Positions 11,057 through 21,157 of a DNA stretch of 64,000 bases are shown here, piece after piece (the stretch's first letter is position 1; the number at the start of each line of letters is the position of its first letter). The notes beneath the pieces are model-generated. The model saw nothing but the letters and a program-made list of their open reading frames with translations, did not search any database and was not told the origin of the DNA. The stretch covers positions 327,865-391,864 of the forward strand of contig JAODUO010000553.1 in the NCBI GenBank assembly GCA_025642075.2, written 5' to 3'. A program made the position numbers and the translations under genes. Source of the DNA: Ridgeia piscesae. Taxonomy: Eukaryota > Annelida > Polychaeta > Sabellida > Siboglinidae.

Positions 11057-11489
11057 ACGTTCTCCTCTGGTACAGGCTGATGGGTGACGAAACCTATCCG
11101 AGATAGGCAAATTCACGGTCTGTGCAGTGGTGGTTTCAGATGGTTAGGCTAGCGCTGTTAATCGCCAATTGCACCATAGGCGAGACGGTTTGCTACATGG
11201 CAAAAATAAAACAAACCTCTGCCAAATTGGCGAAATGTTATTTTGGTCATTATTATTGACGTTATCATCAGCACATGACTGTATTATTCACCGCCCGGTT
11301 CTGTTGAAGTTCCCTAAACGACTACACATCACACCAACCCAAATTACCAGTTAACGTGACATGCCTAGCAGGCTAAACAATAGGTCGCTAATCCATTTAG
11401 CCATGTTTATAGACAATAGCGTGGCTTTTTTTAATTAAGAATTGTGTAGCCTGAACAATGGGACCCTGCTGGATGACACTGGTTACAAG
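11057..11489. other. Intron 6, middle part
   Basis: Intron sequence, partly repeat-like, with no identifiable gene or element. Confidence 0.5.
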
Positions 11490-11790
11490 TTACAGAGTAC
11501 CTAACACTGTACCTGACAGCTTCTCTGTCGGCGCAGTCACATGGCATGACCATGAAATTATTCGTGCGTGCGTCACCAGTTCACGCGATTGGTTCATTGG
11601 TTGCTTGTGTTGTCCACTGACAGAAACTGACATGGCAAGTGACCTTTTAAAAATGTCTTTGTATCTTTTTTGAGGTTCCCATCTGTCACGATAGTCAGTG
11701 GATAGTTCTCCATATGGCATGATCTTTGGTAGGTGACGGTCTTTCATCCTGGAAACATGTCCTGCCCAATTATTGGCCGAGACAATGTTG
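11490..11790 (-). mobile_element. Relic of a LINE reverse-transcriptase C-terminus (minus strand)
   Basis: A minus-strand frame encodes WAGHVSRMKDRHLPK, YGELS and QKRYKDIFKRSLA. This is the LRWAGHVxRM...LPKxxxYGEL...GRPxxRYKDxLK module at the end of many non-LTR retrotransposon proteins. Only this C-terminal piece remains. It lies about 25 bases upstream of the exon 7 acceptor on the other strand. The frame continues artificially over exon 7, which is not part of the element. Confidence 0.75.
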
Positions 11791-11813
11791 CGATGCCCAC
11801 ATCTTTTCTTCAG

Positions 11814-11933
11814 GGTGCGAGTCCCAATGCGATGCCATCGTGGATGGAGTGTCTCCACAGGAAGTTGACAGACAGCAGGACCGCAGCAAATGTGAAGCTG
11901 TTCATCAGCCGACTCATCGTCAATGTAGAGGAG
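11814..11933 (+). CDS. PRKDC: DNA-PKcs exon 7 (M-HEAT)
   Basis: MPSWMECLHRKL and VKLFISRLIVNVEE match human LPSWMKFLHGKL and IRLFLAKLVINTEE. Acceptor cttttcttcag, donor gaggag|gtgggt, 40 codons, phase 0. Confidence 0.95.
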
Positions 11934-12029
11934 GTGGGTGAGAGAGGAAAGGACAGGTGCTGTCTGTCACTGGCTCCTTTCAGTCAATATATATAACCTT
12001 TTTAGATAACTCCCATTCACAAATCTACA

Positions 12030-12115
12030 GTTTCTGTCTCTGCCTGTCTGTCTCTCTCTCTCTGCCTCAGTCTCTCTCTCTATCTCTCTGCCTCAGTCTC
12101 TCTCTCTCTCTGCCT

Positions 12116-12181
<66 letters not shown>

Positions 12182-12386
12182 CGCACACGCACACCACACA
12201 CCACACACACCACACACACCACACCACACACACCACACACACCACACACACCACACACACCACACACACCACACACACACACCACACACCACCACACACA
12301 CACACCACACACACACCACACACCACACACCACACACCACACACCACACACCACACACCACACACCACACACCACACACCACACAC

Positions 12387-12475
<89 letters not shown>
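12030..12475 (+). repeat. Compound (CT)n / (CA)n / (CCACACA)n microsatellite
   Basis: A pyrimidine CT tract (about 12037-12172) passes into a CA tract with frequent cca interruptions and ends in an almost pure (CA)n of roughly 90 bases (about 12390-12474). Both halves are prone to slippage; the alternating CA part can adopt Z-DNA. False reading frames cover it on both strands. Confidence 0.97.
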
Positions 12476-12476
<1 letters not shown>

Positions 12477-12699
12477 ATTTGGCAACACTAGCTTTCATAA
12501 GTGTTTGGCTAATTAACAAATTAGAAGACATTTTGGCAATCCAAGTTGTGAATGAAAGCAGTGTGCATTGTGTTCATTTCAAAAGTAACATACCGCGGGA
12601 CCTGACACATGCTGTCTCCCTACAACGAGGTATGTGCACCTGCAGTGTCTCCCTCTACTGGCTTAGTGTGTGCATGATGTACCAGAGACATTGTTTCAG

Positions 12700-12843
12700 G
12701 CATTCCGGCCATATGCCCGGTTCTGGCTGTCTCCTCTCATGGACGTTCTTGTGACGGGAGTCGCGGGAACAGACGGAATCAACTACTTCATTGTCGACTT
12801 GGTCGTCACACTCCTCTCATGGCACAGTGTCGCCATCCCTGAG
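12700..12843 (+). CDS. PRKDC: DNA-PKcs exon 8 (M-HEAT)
   Basis: FRPYARFWLSPL and VTLLSWHSVAIP match human FRPYAKHWLSPL and ATILSWTGLATP. Acceptor ttgtttcag, donor cctgag|gtacgt, 48 codons, phase 0. Confidence 0.95.
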
Positions 12844-13125
12844 GTACGTGTCACTTCTGTCATGGCACAGTGAAAGTTCTGTCATGGCACAACGTCACTA
12901 TGCCTGAGTCATGTGTCACTTCGGTCATATCACAGTGTCACTACACCTGAGGAACGTGTCAATTCGGTCATGTTACACCTGATGTATATTTCACTTCTGT
13001 CATGGCACAATGTCTCCATGGCCTGGTGTCATTATGCCTGAGGTTTCTGTCATTTTGATCATGGCATGATGTCACTATCCCTGAGGTACATGTCAAGGCA
13101 CAGTGTCATTATACCTGTATATGTA
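12808..13125 (+). repeat. Degenerate copies of the exon 8 3' end and donor
   Basis: The exon 8 end (catggcacagtgtcgccatc, cctgag) and its donor gtacgtgtcacttctg recur about six or seven times in intron 8 with many substitutions, for example catggcacaatgtc, tatgcctgaggtttctgtca and tatccctgaggtacatgtca. An old junction-derived array. Confidence 0.85.
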
Positions 13126-13157
13126 TAAATGAGTACCTGGCTATTAGACAGTGGTGG

Positions 13158-13161
<4 letters not shown>

Positions 13162-13219
<58 letters not shown>
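13162..13219 (+). repeat. (TA)n microsatellite
   Basis: About 28 TA dinucleotides in intron 8, a short distance before the exon 9 acceptor. Confidence 0.97.
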
Positions 13220-13221
<2 letters not shown>

Positions 13222-13261
13222 TTGACTTGTTACTCAGACTTGTGTATGTGTTGTTGCTCAG

Positions 13262-13413
13262 GACAGTGCCACAGGTCGTGCCGCTGCTAACAGCCTGCTG
13301 GAGTTCCTGATGCGTCGGTGTCATCATGACACAAGACATGTCCTCAAGAACAACCTGGAGATGCTGAAGACACTAGTTGAAGTCTGGCATGACCGCGTCA
13401 CGCCTCCCACTGG
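13262..13413 (+). CDS. PRKDC: DNA-PKcs exon 9 (M-HEAT)
   Basis: LLEFLMRRCHH and NNLEMLKTLVEVWHD match human LLNFLMKHVFH and HNLEIIKTLVECWKD. Acceptor ttgctcag, donor cccactgg|gtgagt, ending in phase 2 (Gly completed by exon 10). Confidence 0.94.
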
Positions 13414-14240
13414 GTGAGTCACTGCGTCACACCTCCCACTGGGTGAGTCACTGCGTCACACCTCCCACTGGGTGAGTCACTGCGTCACACCTCCCACTGG
13501 GTGAGTCACTGCGTCACACCTCCCACTGGGTGAGTCACTGCATCACACCTCCCACTGGGTGAGTCACTGCGTCACACCTCCCACTGGGTGAGTCACTGCA
13601 TCACACCTCCCACTAGGTGAGTCACTGCGTCACACCTCCCACTGGGTGAGTCACTGTGTCACACCTCCCACTGGGTGAGTCACTGTCACACCTCCCACTT
13701 GGTGAGTCACTGTGTCACGCCTCCCACTGGGTGAGTCACTGCGTCATGCCTCCCACTGGGCGAGTCACTGTGTCACGCCTCGCATTGGGTGAGTCACTGC
13801 ATCATGCCTCCCACTGAGTGAGTCACTGTGTCATGCTTCCCACTGGGTGAGTCACTGCGTCATGCCTCCCACTGGGTGAGTCACTGCGTCACGCCTCCCA
13901 CTGGGTGAGTCACTGCGTCACACCTCCCACTGGGTGAGTCACTGCATCACTCCTCCCACTGGGTGAGTCACTGTGTCACGCCTACCACTGGGTGAGTCAC
14001 TGCATCACACCTCCCACTGGGTGAGTCACTGTGTCACACCTCCCACTGGGTGAGTCACTGCATCACGTCTCCCACTGGATGAGTCACTGTCACACCTCCC
14101 ACTGGGTGAGTCACTGTGTCACGCCTCCCACTGGGTGAGTCACTGCGTCATGCCTCCCACTGGGCGAGTCACTGTGTCACACCTCGCATTGGGTGAGTCA
14201 CTGCGTCATGCCTCCCACTGGGTGAGTCACTGCGTAGGTA
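13395..14240 (+). repeat. Minisatellite, 29-bp unit, about 28 copies of the exon 9 donor junction
   Basis: The unit gtgagtcactgcgtcacacc + tcccactgg is an exact tandem copy of the last 19 bases of exon 9 plus the first ten of intron 9. Each copy therefore contains actgg|gtgagt, a perfect donor. From 14240 to about 14480 the array fades into diverged gtgagttaccacaacacacc copies. Confidence 0.96.
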
Positions 14241-14543
14241 GGTGAGTTAACACACAGTACCTCCAGTAGGTGAGTTGCCATAACACACCTTCCATTAGGT
14301 GATTTACCACAACACACCTCCCATTAGATGAGTTACCACAACACACCCCTTTAGGTGAGTTACCACAACACACCCAGTTAGGTGAGTTACCACAACACAC
14401 TTCCCACTAGGTCAGTTAACACATCGCACTACATTAATCACCACAACACACGTTCCACTTTGTGACTCACCACGACACACCTCCCAAATTTGCTGCCAAT
14501 TAGTTGATTAAACATACGTAACAAGTTTTTATTTGCATTTCAG

Positions 14544-14681
14544 AGTTATTTACGACAACTTCAGTGAAAAAAGTGCAAAAAGTAAACGGAATTTAACTGG
14601 CATTCAACTCGCTGCTGTGATGCTGGCCAACAAGATTAACCCTTTCTACCCCGACACAAGTGGTGATATTGACAAAGACAG
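14544..14681 (+). CDS. PRKDC: DNA-PKcs exon 10 (M-HEAT)
   Basis: IYDNFSEKS and GIQLAAVMLAN match human IFEKFSGKD and GIQLLGIVMAN. Acceptor catttcag, donor gacag|gtagga; enters with the last base of Gly, leaves in phase 2 (Arg). Confidence 0.93.
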
Positions 14682-14909
14682 GTAGGATGTGTTCCTTCAC
14701 TGTGAATGTTGACATTGATGTAGTTGTCTGGTTGTCTTTGTTGCAATGTTATAATTGTAAAATTACTACATTTCTAAGGCTATTTTGGCTACTCAACCTG
14801 CTGACTGCATTTAGACACGGTTAGTATAATTTCAGGTAATTAAATGGTTAAAGCATAAATATATTCCAGTGCGTTAGCTTGCAAAGTGAATCGCTCTGGT
14901 ATTTGACAG

Positions 14910-15140
14910 ATTCTACAAGCAGCTTGCGATGAACATGACAAATGAGTCGAAGCAGGTGTACGCCCCCACAGCGGAGGTCGTTGGCATGGCAATGGCCCAG
15001 ATGGCAGCCTTGGAGAACGAACGTGGTTGGTTGGAAGAGTTTACGGACAATGTCGCCAAGATGCTGCAGACTGTGAAACCAGACAAGTTCATCAACTGTG
15101 TGTGGGGCATGCAGCGTCACCACGCGGTCGTGGTAGACAG
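14910..15140 (+). CDS. PRKDC: DNA-PKcs exon 11 (M-HEAT)
   Basis: Longest exon. YAPTAEVVGMAMAQM and DKFINCVWGMQ match human YAAAAEVLGLILRYV and DKFIVCLNKVT. Acceptor atttgacag, donor gtagacag|gtcagt, phase 2 at the end. Confidence 0.94.
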
Positions 15141-15300
15141 GTCAGTCACCACGCGGTCATAATAGGTGGTCATAATAGGTGGGTCAGTATCCCCATGCGG
15201 TTGTAGTAGACAGGTCATTGTTAATACGTGATTGTAGTGGATAGGTCATTGTTAACACATGATTGTAGTGGACAGGTAATATTCATTGTGATTGTAGTCA
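15112..15300 (+). repeat. Degenerate copies of the exon 11 3' end and donor
   Basis: The exon 11 end (caccacgcggtcgtggtaga, cag) with its donor gtcagt recurs as caccacgcggtcataatagg, catgcggttgtagtagacag/gtcatt and gattgtagtggacag/gtaat. Four to five diverged copies. Confidence 0.8.
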
Positions 15301-16338
15301 CCTAGTCTTGTAGGTTTGTGTCAGTGACTCCACTAACACACTTTGTCTTGTAGGTTTGTGTCAGTGACTCCACTAACACACTTTGTCTTGTAGGTTTGTG
15401 TCAGTGACTCCACTAACACACTTTGTCTTGTAGGTTTGTGTCAGTGACTCCACTAACACACTTTGTCTTGTAGGTTTGTGTCAGTGACTCCACTAACACA
15501 CTTTGTCTTGTAGGTTTGTGTCAGTGACTCCACTAACACACTTTGTCTTGTAGGTTTGTGTCAGTGACTCCACTAACACACTTTGTCTTGTAGGTTTGTG
15601 TCAGTGACTCCACTAACACACTTTGTCTTGTAGGTTTGTGTCAGTGACTCCACTAACACACTTTGTCTTGTAGGTTTGTGTCAGTGACTCTACTAACACA
15701 CTTTGTCTTGTAGGTTTGTGTCAGTGACTCCACTAACACACTTTGTCTTGTAGGTTTGTGTCACAGTGACTCCACTAACACACTTTGTCTTGTAGGTTTG
15801 TGTCACAGTGACTCCACTAACACACTTTGTCTTGCAGGTGTGTGTCGCATTGACTCCACTAACACACTTTGTCTTGTAGGTTTGTGTCGTAGTGACTCCA
15901 CTAACACACTTTGTCTTGTAGGTTTGGGTCGCAGTGACTCCACTAACACACTTTGTCTTGTAGGTTTGTGTCGTAGTGACTCCACTAACACACTTTGTCT
16001 TGTAGATTTGTGTCGCAGTGACTCCACTAACACACTTTGTCTTGTAGGTTTGTGTCACAGTGACTCCACTAACACACTTTGTCTTGTAGGTTTGTGTCGC
16101 AGTGACTCCACTAACACACTTTGTCTTGTAGGTTTGTGTCAGTGACTCCACTAACACACTTTGTCTTGTAGGTTTGTGTCCAGTGACTCCACTAACACAC
16201 CTTGTCTTGTAGGTTTGTGTCGCAGTGACTCCACTAACACACTTTGTCTTGTAGGTGTGTGTCGCAGTGACTCCACTAACACACTTTGTCTTGTAGGTTT
16301 GTGTCGCAGTGACTCCACTAACACACTTTGTCTTGTAG
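15300..16338 (+). repeat. Minisatellite, 40-43-bp unit, about 25 copies of the exon 12 acceptor junction
   Basis: Unit tgtcttgtaggtttgtgtca + gtgactccactaacacactt. It contains the complete exon 12 acceptor (ctttgtcttgtag) followed by the first bases of exon 12 (gtttgtgtcg). The last unit runs without a break into the real exon. Late units carry three extra bases (gtcgcagtgac) and are closer to the exon (gtttgtgtcgcgg), early units are nearly identical to each other, indicating separate expansion rounds. Confidence 0.97.
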
Positions 16339-16488
16339 GTTTGTGTCGCGGGTGCTGTTCATCCTGCCTCAGGTCCACGGTGAGTTCAAGACGTCCTGCC
16401 TCGAGATCATCCTCAGTCGCATCCAACACATTGACAATGTCTTCACGGAGCTGAAGAGCAAAGGCTTTGTTGCGTCTCTCAGTCACAG
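16339..16488 (+). CDS. PRKDC: DNA-PKcs exon 12 (M-HEAT)
   Basis: FVSRVLFILPQVHGEFKT and ELKSKGFV match human FMNAVFFLLPKFHGVLKT and QLKSKDFV. The acceptor ttgtcttgtag is the last of about 25 identical ones. Donor cacag|gtgggt, phase 2. The start is fixed by phase: AG of exon 11 plus G gives Arg before Phe. Confidence 0.94.
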
Positions 16489-16529
16489 GTGGGTGGAGCA
16501 GGGTAGGAGATTTAGAGTGATGTGACTGT

Positions 16530-17512
16530 GCACATCATCGAGTTGTGGGTCCACACTCATTGGTGTGGGCTGAGTTGTGGGTCCATATTCACTGGTGTGG
16601 ATTGAGTTATGGGTCCACACTCATTGGTGTGGACAGAGTTATGGGTCCACACTCATTGGTGTGGACTGAATTATGGGTCCACACTCATTGGTGTGGACTG
16701 AGTTATGGGTCCACACTTATTGGTGTGGACTGACTTATGGGTCCACACTCATTGGTGTGGACTGAGTTATGGGTCCACACTTATTGGTGTGGACTGACTT
16801 ATGGGTCCACACTCATTGGTGTGGCCTGAGTTGTGGGTCCACACTCATTGGTGTGGACTGAGTTCTGAGCCCACTCTCATTGTGTGACTTTTGACATCTC
16901 ATTGAGTTCTGAGCCCACTCTCATTGGTGTGGACTGAGTTGTGGGTTCATAGTCATTGGTGTGGATTGAATTATGGGTCCACACTTATTGGTGTGGACTG
17001 ACTTATGGGTCCACACTCATTGGTGTGGCCTGAGTTGTGGGTCCACACTCATTGGTGTGGACTGAGTTCTGAGTCCACTCTCATTTGTGTGGACTGAGTT
17101 CTGAGCCCACTCTCATTGGTGTGGACTGAGTTCTGAGCCCACTCTCATTGGTGTGGACTGAGTTGTGGGTTCATATTCATTGGTGTGGATTGAATTATGG
17201 GTCCACACTCATTGGTGTGGACTGAGTTATGGGTCCACACTTATTGGTGTGGACTGACGTATGGGTCCACACTCATTGGTGTGGCCTGAGTTGTGGGTCC
17301 ACACTCATTGGTGTGGACTGAGTTCTGAGTCCACTCTCATTTGTGTGGACTGAGTTCTGAGCCCACTCTCATTGGTGTGGACTGAGTTCTGAGCCCACTC
17401 TCATTGGTGTGGACTGAGTTCTGAGTCCACTCTCATTGGTGTGGACTGAGTTCTGAGCCCACTCTCATTGGTGTGGACTGAGTTCTGAGTTCACTCTCAT
17501 TGGTGAACTGTG
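16530..17512 (+). repeat. Minisatellite, about 32-bp unit, about 30 copies
   Basis: Unit gggtccacactcattggtgt + ggactgagttat, with a second subtype (gagcccactctcattggtgt). Blocks of several units recur in the same order (for example near 16930-17060 and 17160-17300), a higher-order pattern. No clear similarity to the flanking exons. Confidence 0.95.
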
Positions 17513-17734
17513 GCACATGGATATGATATGAATATGTTAATTGAAGTTGAAGCATGTTAATTTATACTAATAATTGTTAATATATGCCCACAATGGTAGT
17601 TGGTGAGATTATTGGAGCATTAAGTGAGATTTTCTGAACACAGCATAATGACAGTAGTTCCTTACATTTGAAATTATTTACATTTGAAGTGTTTACAAAT
17701 ATTAGAATATATGTCTACTGATGTGTTACCATAG

Positions 17735-17908
17735 AGACGAGGCAACTCAGTTGGTGAGTCTGAGGCTGGTGCAAGGCATGCTGGAACAGCTCAAACCACC
17801 TGACCTCTTGGCCCTGTTGTCATCAGTGACCGCATTCATCAGCCACCCCAGCGCCATCTGCAGGGCCATCATGTATGACATTCTCACCTGGATCTATGAT
17901 AATTACAG
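17735..17908 (+). CDS. PRKDC: DNA-PKcs exon 13 (M-HEAT)
   Basis: DLLALLSSVTAFISHPSA and MYDILTWIYDNYR match human ELRELLNPVVEFVSHPST and MYNILMWIHDNYR. Acceptor gttaccatag, donor attacag|gtgaga, phase 2. Confidence 0.95.
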
Positions 17909-18115
17909 GTGAGACTTAGGACTTTCAAGTAAGACGTGGGATTTACAGGTGAGACACAAAACTTACAGGTGAGGTATATATGTCTAATAGGTGAGAGCAT
18001 AGAACTTATAGGTGACATATATGACTTACATGTGAGATGTAGATCGTACAGGTGAGATGTAGGTGTGACAGGACTTACAGGTGAGATATGGAACTTACTG
18101 GTGAAAATAATCTGA
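17899..18115 (+). repeat. Degenerate copies of the exon 13 donor
   Basis: The junction aattacag|gtgagacttagga recurs about eight times as diverged copies such as tttacaggtgagacacaaa, cttacaggtgaggtat, cttataggtgacat and cttacaggtgagatatgga. Confidence 0.85.
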
Positions 18116-18990
18116 CTCGTTTTGTCCCCAACTCTCCTTACATCTATCGCCTGACTCTCTCCTTACATCTATCGCCCGACTCTCTCCTTACATTTGTCGC
18201 CTGACTCTCTCCTTACATCTGTCGCCTGACTCTCTCCTTACTTACATCTGCGCCCGACTCTCTCTCCTTACATCTGTCATCCGAGTCTCTCCTTACATCT
18301 GTCGCCTGACTCTCTCCTTACATCTGTCTGACTCTCTCCTTACATCTGTCGCCTGACTCTCTCCTTACATCTGTCGACTGACTCTCTCCTTACATCTGTC
18401 GCCTGACTCTCTCCTTACATCTGTCACGTGACTCTCCTTACATCTGTCGCCTGACTCTCTCCATACATTTGTCGCCTGACTCTCTCCTTACATCTGTCAC
18501 CTGACTCTCTCCTTACATCTGTCGCCTGACTCTCTCCTTATATCTGTCACGTGACTCTCCTTACATCTGTCGCCCGACTCTCCTTACATCTGTCGCCCGA
18601 CTCTCTCCTTACATCTGTTGCCTGACTCTCTCCTTTCATCTGTCACCTGACTCTCTCCTTACATCTGCTGCCTGACTCTCTCCTTACATCTGTCACCTGA
18701 CTCTCTCCTTACATCTGTCACCTGACTCTCTCCTTACATCTGTCACCTGACTCTCTCCTTACATCTGTCGCCTGACTCTCTCCTTATATCTGTCACGTGA
18801 CTCTCCTTACATCTGTCGCCCGACTCTCTCCTTACATCTGTCGCCCGACTCTCTCCTTACATCTGTTGCCTGACTCTCTCCTTTCATCTGTCACCTGACT
18901 CTCTCCTTACATCTGCTGCCTGACTCTCTCCTTACATCTGTCACCTGACTCTCTCCTTACATCTGCCCCCTGACTCTCTCCTTACATCTG
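18116..18990 (+). repeat. Minisatellite, 25-bp unit, about 34 copies
   Basis: Unit tctctccttacatctgtcgc + ctgac, pyrimidine-rich, with variable cgc/cac/ccg positions. A segment of about 250 bp (around 18500-18680) recurs at about 18740-18930 with the same variants, so blocks of several units have been duplicated. It ends 30 bases before the exon 14 acceptor and could act as an extended pyrimidine tract. Confidence 0.95.
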
Positions 18991-19019
18991 TGTTCTTACC
19001 TGTTGTGTTTGTGTTGTAG

Positions 19020-19109
19020 AACGGAGGAATCGGATGTTGGACTTGCGATAATGACATCTGTGAAGGACACGCTGCTACAAGGTCTCTCTGACGACGATGT
19101 CAACAACAG
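19020..19109 (+). CDS. PRKDC: DNA-PKcs exon 14 (M-HEAT)
   Basis: VKDTLLQGLSDDDVNNR corresponds to human AKDVLIQGLIDENPGLQ. Acceptor gtgttgtag, donor aacag|gttgag; phase 2 in and out. The donor is weaker than average but the next exon joins exactly. Confidence 0.91.
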
Positions 19110-19879
19110 GTTGAGTTCTCATGTAACATTGAAAAATATATCTAACGGATGTTTCTGAATATTTCTCTACACCTGTATTAAAATGTATTGAAAGTTTGGT
19201 TTAAACTCATACTAGTTTTAACATAGTTTTATAATATTCCAGATTGTATATTTTGTATGTGTCGAATTTTATCTGAATCTGATGGCATTCTGTCAATTAT
19301 TTTCTGATGTTTTAGGATATCAAAACCAATGTTTAAAATTGTAGTTTAACACGTCAGAAATCTGACAATATGGTAAAAGTTTTCTTTATGTACATATACC
19401 ATTACCATCCTTTTTAAATTGATGTGTATTCAATTTTTGAAATGTATATACAATTTTTATTTAACTGTATTCATAAGAGTGATGATGGCACAATTTGTTT
19501 AAGTGATATTTTTTTAACCATCGTAACCCTTTATAATACTATTTTCCAGTGTTTTTTCATATAACATCCAGTGTGACTGGCTGGACACGATGCTTAAAAC
19601 AAACGTGAAAATGCACTTACACATTGATATAACATTGCAGTTTGACAACTTGCAGTTAGATTAAGTTACCTCAAAGGTCACTAGGTCACTGTCACATGTT
19701 GTAGGTCAGAGGTCATATTCACATGATGCAGTCTTGGATAGTAAGAAATAAGTCATCCATAGATGATGTTGGTCAGAGGACACAAGTAACTTACTCTATG
19801 CAATGTATGTGAGAGGTCATGAGAGGTGAATCAGAAACACATGACGTAGGTCAGAGGTCATGTTCAGAGGTTGTTGCAG
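19110..19879. other. Intron 14
   Basis: AT-rich unique sequence. From about 19670 to the acceptor, short diverged copies of gtaggtcagaggtcatgttc occur (for example 19700-19720, 19850-19875), a small old tandem repeat next to the exon 15 acceptor. Confidence 0.65.
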
Positions 19880-20090
19880 GTTGACGATGTTGAACTTTTG
19901 GAGTGACGAGACGCGTCTGCCGAGCAGTACGTTTGAGCGCCTGACGTCCATGTTAGAGGCGATGTACTCCCCCTCCACAGAGAACCAGTACCTCAGCTAT
20001 GCCTCAAACCTACTTTTGGAGATGACCTCCAAGAGTCCGGACTTCAATCAGGACATCTTCGACTTCCCCCTGTCAGAGTGCAAGTTCCAG
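19880..20090 (+). CDS. PRKDC: DNA-PKcs exon 15 (M-HEAT)
   Basis: NFWSDETRLPSSTFERL and YLSYASNLLLEMTSKSPDF match human NFWSHETRLPSNTLDRL and FLSLATNFLLEMTSMSPDY; it ends PLSECKFQ as human PLSECEFQ. Acceptor gttgttgcag, donor ttccag|gtaatt, phase 0 at the end. Confidence 0.96.
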
Positions 20091-20375
20091 GTAATTGTCA
20101 CCACTGTCTGAGTGCAACGTCCAGGTAATAGTCACCGCTGTCAGAGTGAAAGGTCCAGGTAATTGTCACCTCTGTCTGAGTGCAAGGTCCAGATAATTGT
20201 CACCATTGTATGAGTGCAAGGTCCAGCTAATTGTCACCCCTTGTCTGAGCACAAGGTCCAGCTAATTGTCACCCCTTGTCTGTGCACAAGTTCCAGCTAA
20301 TTGTCACCCCTAGTCTGAGCACAAGTTCCAGGTAATTGTCACCCCCTGTCTGAGCGCAAGGTCCAGGTAAATGTT
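20068..20375 (+). repeat. Tandem copies (about 8) of the exon 15 donor junction
   Basis: The exon end tgtcagagtgcaagttccag plus intron start gtaattgtcacc recurs eight or nine times with about 10-15% divergence (for example tgtctgagtgcaaggtccag/gtaattgtcacc). Several copies have lost the GT (ccagctaat, ccagataat), others keep it. Confidence 0.93.
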
Positions 20376-20438
20376 ATAATGTCATCGTGTGGATGTGGGA
20401 CATATTTACAAGTAGTTGACAAGTTATTTGGTTGCCAG

Positions 20439-20610
20439 GACTACCCAGTGCAGTCATCATGGCGACGCAGACATGCTGCGATGACGCCACACTTCGTGGC
20501 AACACAAGTCTCACAGACACAGTCCGGGGTCAGCCAGGATGTTGCCATGGAAACAGGACACGTCAGAGCAACACAAGACGTACAGCAATTTACACCCACG
20601 CAGGATGTAG
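20439..20610 (+). CDS. PRKDC: DNA-PKcs exon 16 (T2609/ABCDE phosphorylation cluster)
   Basis: Encodes the segment corresponding to the human T2609 cluster, which DNA-PKcs and ATM phosphorylate to release the kinase from DNA ends. Six Ser/Thr-Gln pairs are present in 34 residues: T22-Q, S25-Q, T27-Q, S32-Q, T45-Q and T54-Q (exon-local numbering). The flanks TPHFVATQ and HVRATQ match human TPMFVETQ and QIRATQ. Acceptor gttgccag, donor gatgtag|gtcagt, phase 1. Confidence 0.94.
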
Positions 20611-20854
20611 GTCAGTAGGTCAGAGGTTATCAGAAATTTGTCGTATTACACATACACGCTTGTACGGGATGTAGGTCTAGAAATATCTCTTGAGACATTG
20701 TCTTGCTTAATATTAAAATTTACGTAGTCCACACGAAAACTAGAATTACTTCATGTCAACTTCATATGTGCTGTGTCATTTTGGATTCTCCAGAGAGAGA
20801 CAAACAGAACTCAGTTGCGATTTGTTTCACGGCAGCCATCTTTCTTTGTTGTAG

Positions 20855-21073
20855 GTGTTGCGAGGGGCCCGTACAACTGGCTCACACAGAGCAGCCTCGA
20901 CACCTTCGCTGACTTTCCAACCTCGGTGTCCCAATCCCAGTCTTCCCTCCTGTTCACTGTCGGGAAGAAACCAGCCCCAGCTGGAGGGAAAAGGCGGCTG
21001 AAGGCTGTTGGACCAGATTTTGGACAGGGTCGGCTGGGAGATGGCGGCATGGATGGGGTGGACAGCAAACAGG
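20855..21073 (+). CDS. PRKDC: DNA-PKcs exon 17 (linker after ABCDE cluster)
   Basis: YNWLTQSSLDTF and LKAVGPDFGQGRLG match human FDWLTGSSTDPL and LKSVGPDFGKKRLG. Three further S/T-Q pairs occur (LTQ, SVSQSQ). At the position of the human caspase site DEVD-N, this protein has DGVD-S. Acceptor tttgttgtag, donor caaacagg|gtaaat; phase 1 in and out. Confidence 0.95.
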
Positions 21074-21157
21074 GTAAATACAGGGGATACAGTAGGTGCA
21101 AATGGGGAAAATGTGTACGGTATGATGGAAAGTATGAAATGGACAGATATTTATATA

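Noticed and set aside
11733..11996. Separate small gene around exon 7
   Set aside because: The frame is exon 7 with adjoining intron. Splice sites and phase place it in PRKDC.
12093..12488. Cys/Val-rich proteins on the minus strand
   Set aside because: Translation of CA and CT microsatellites.
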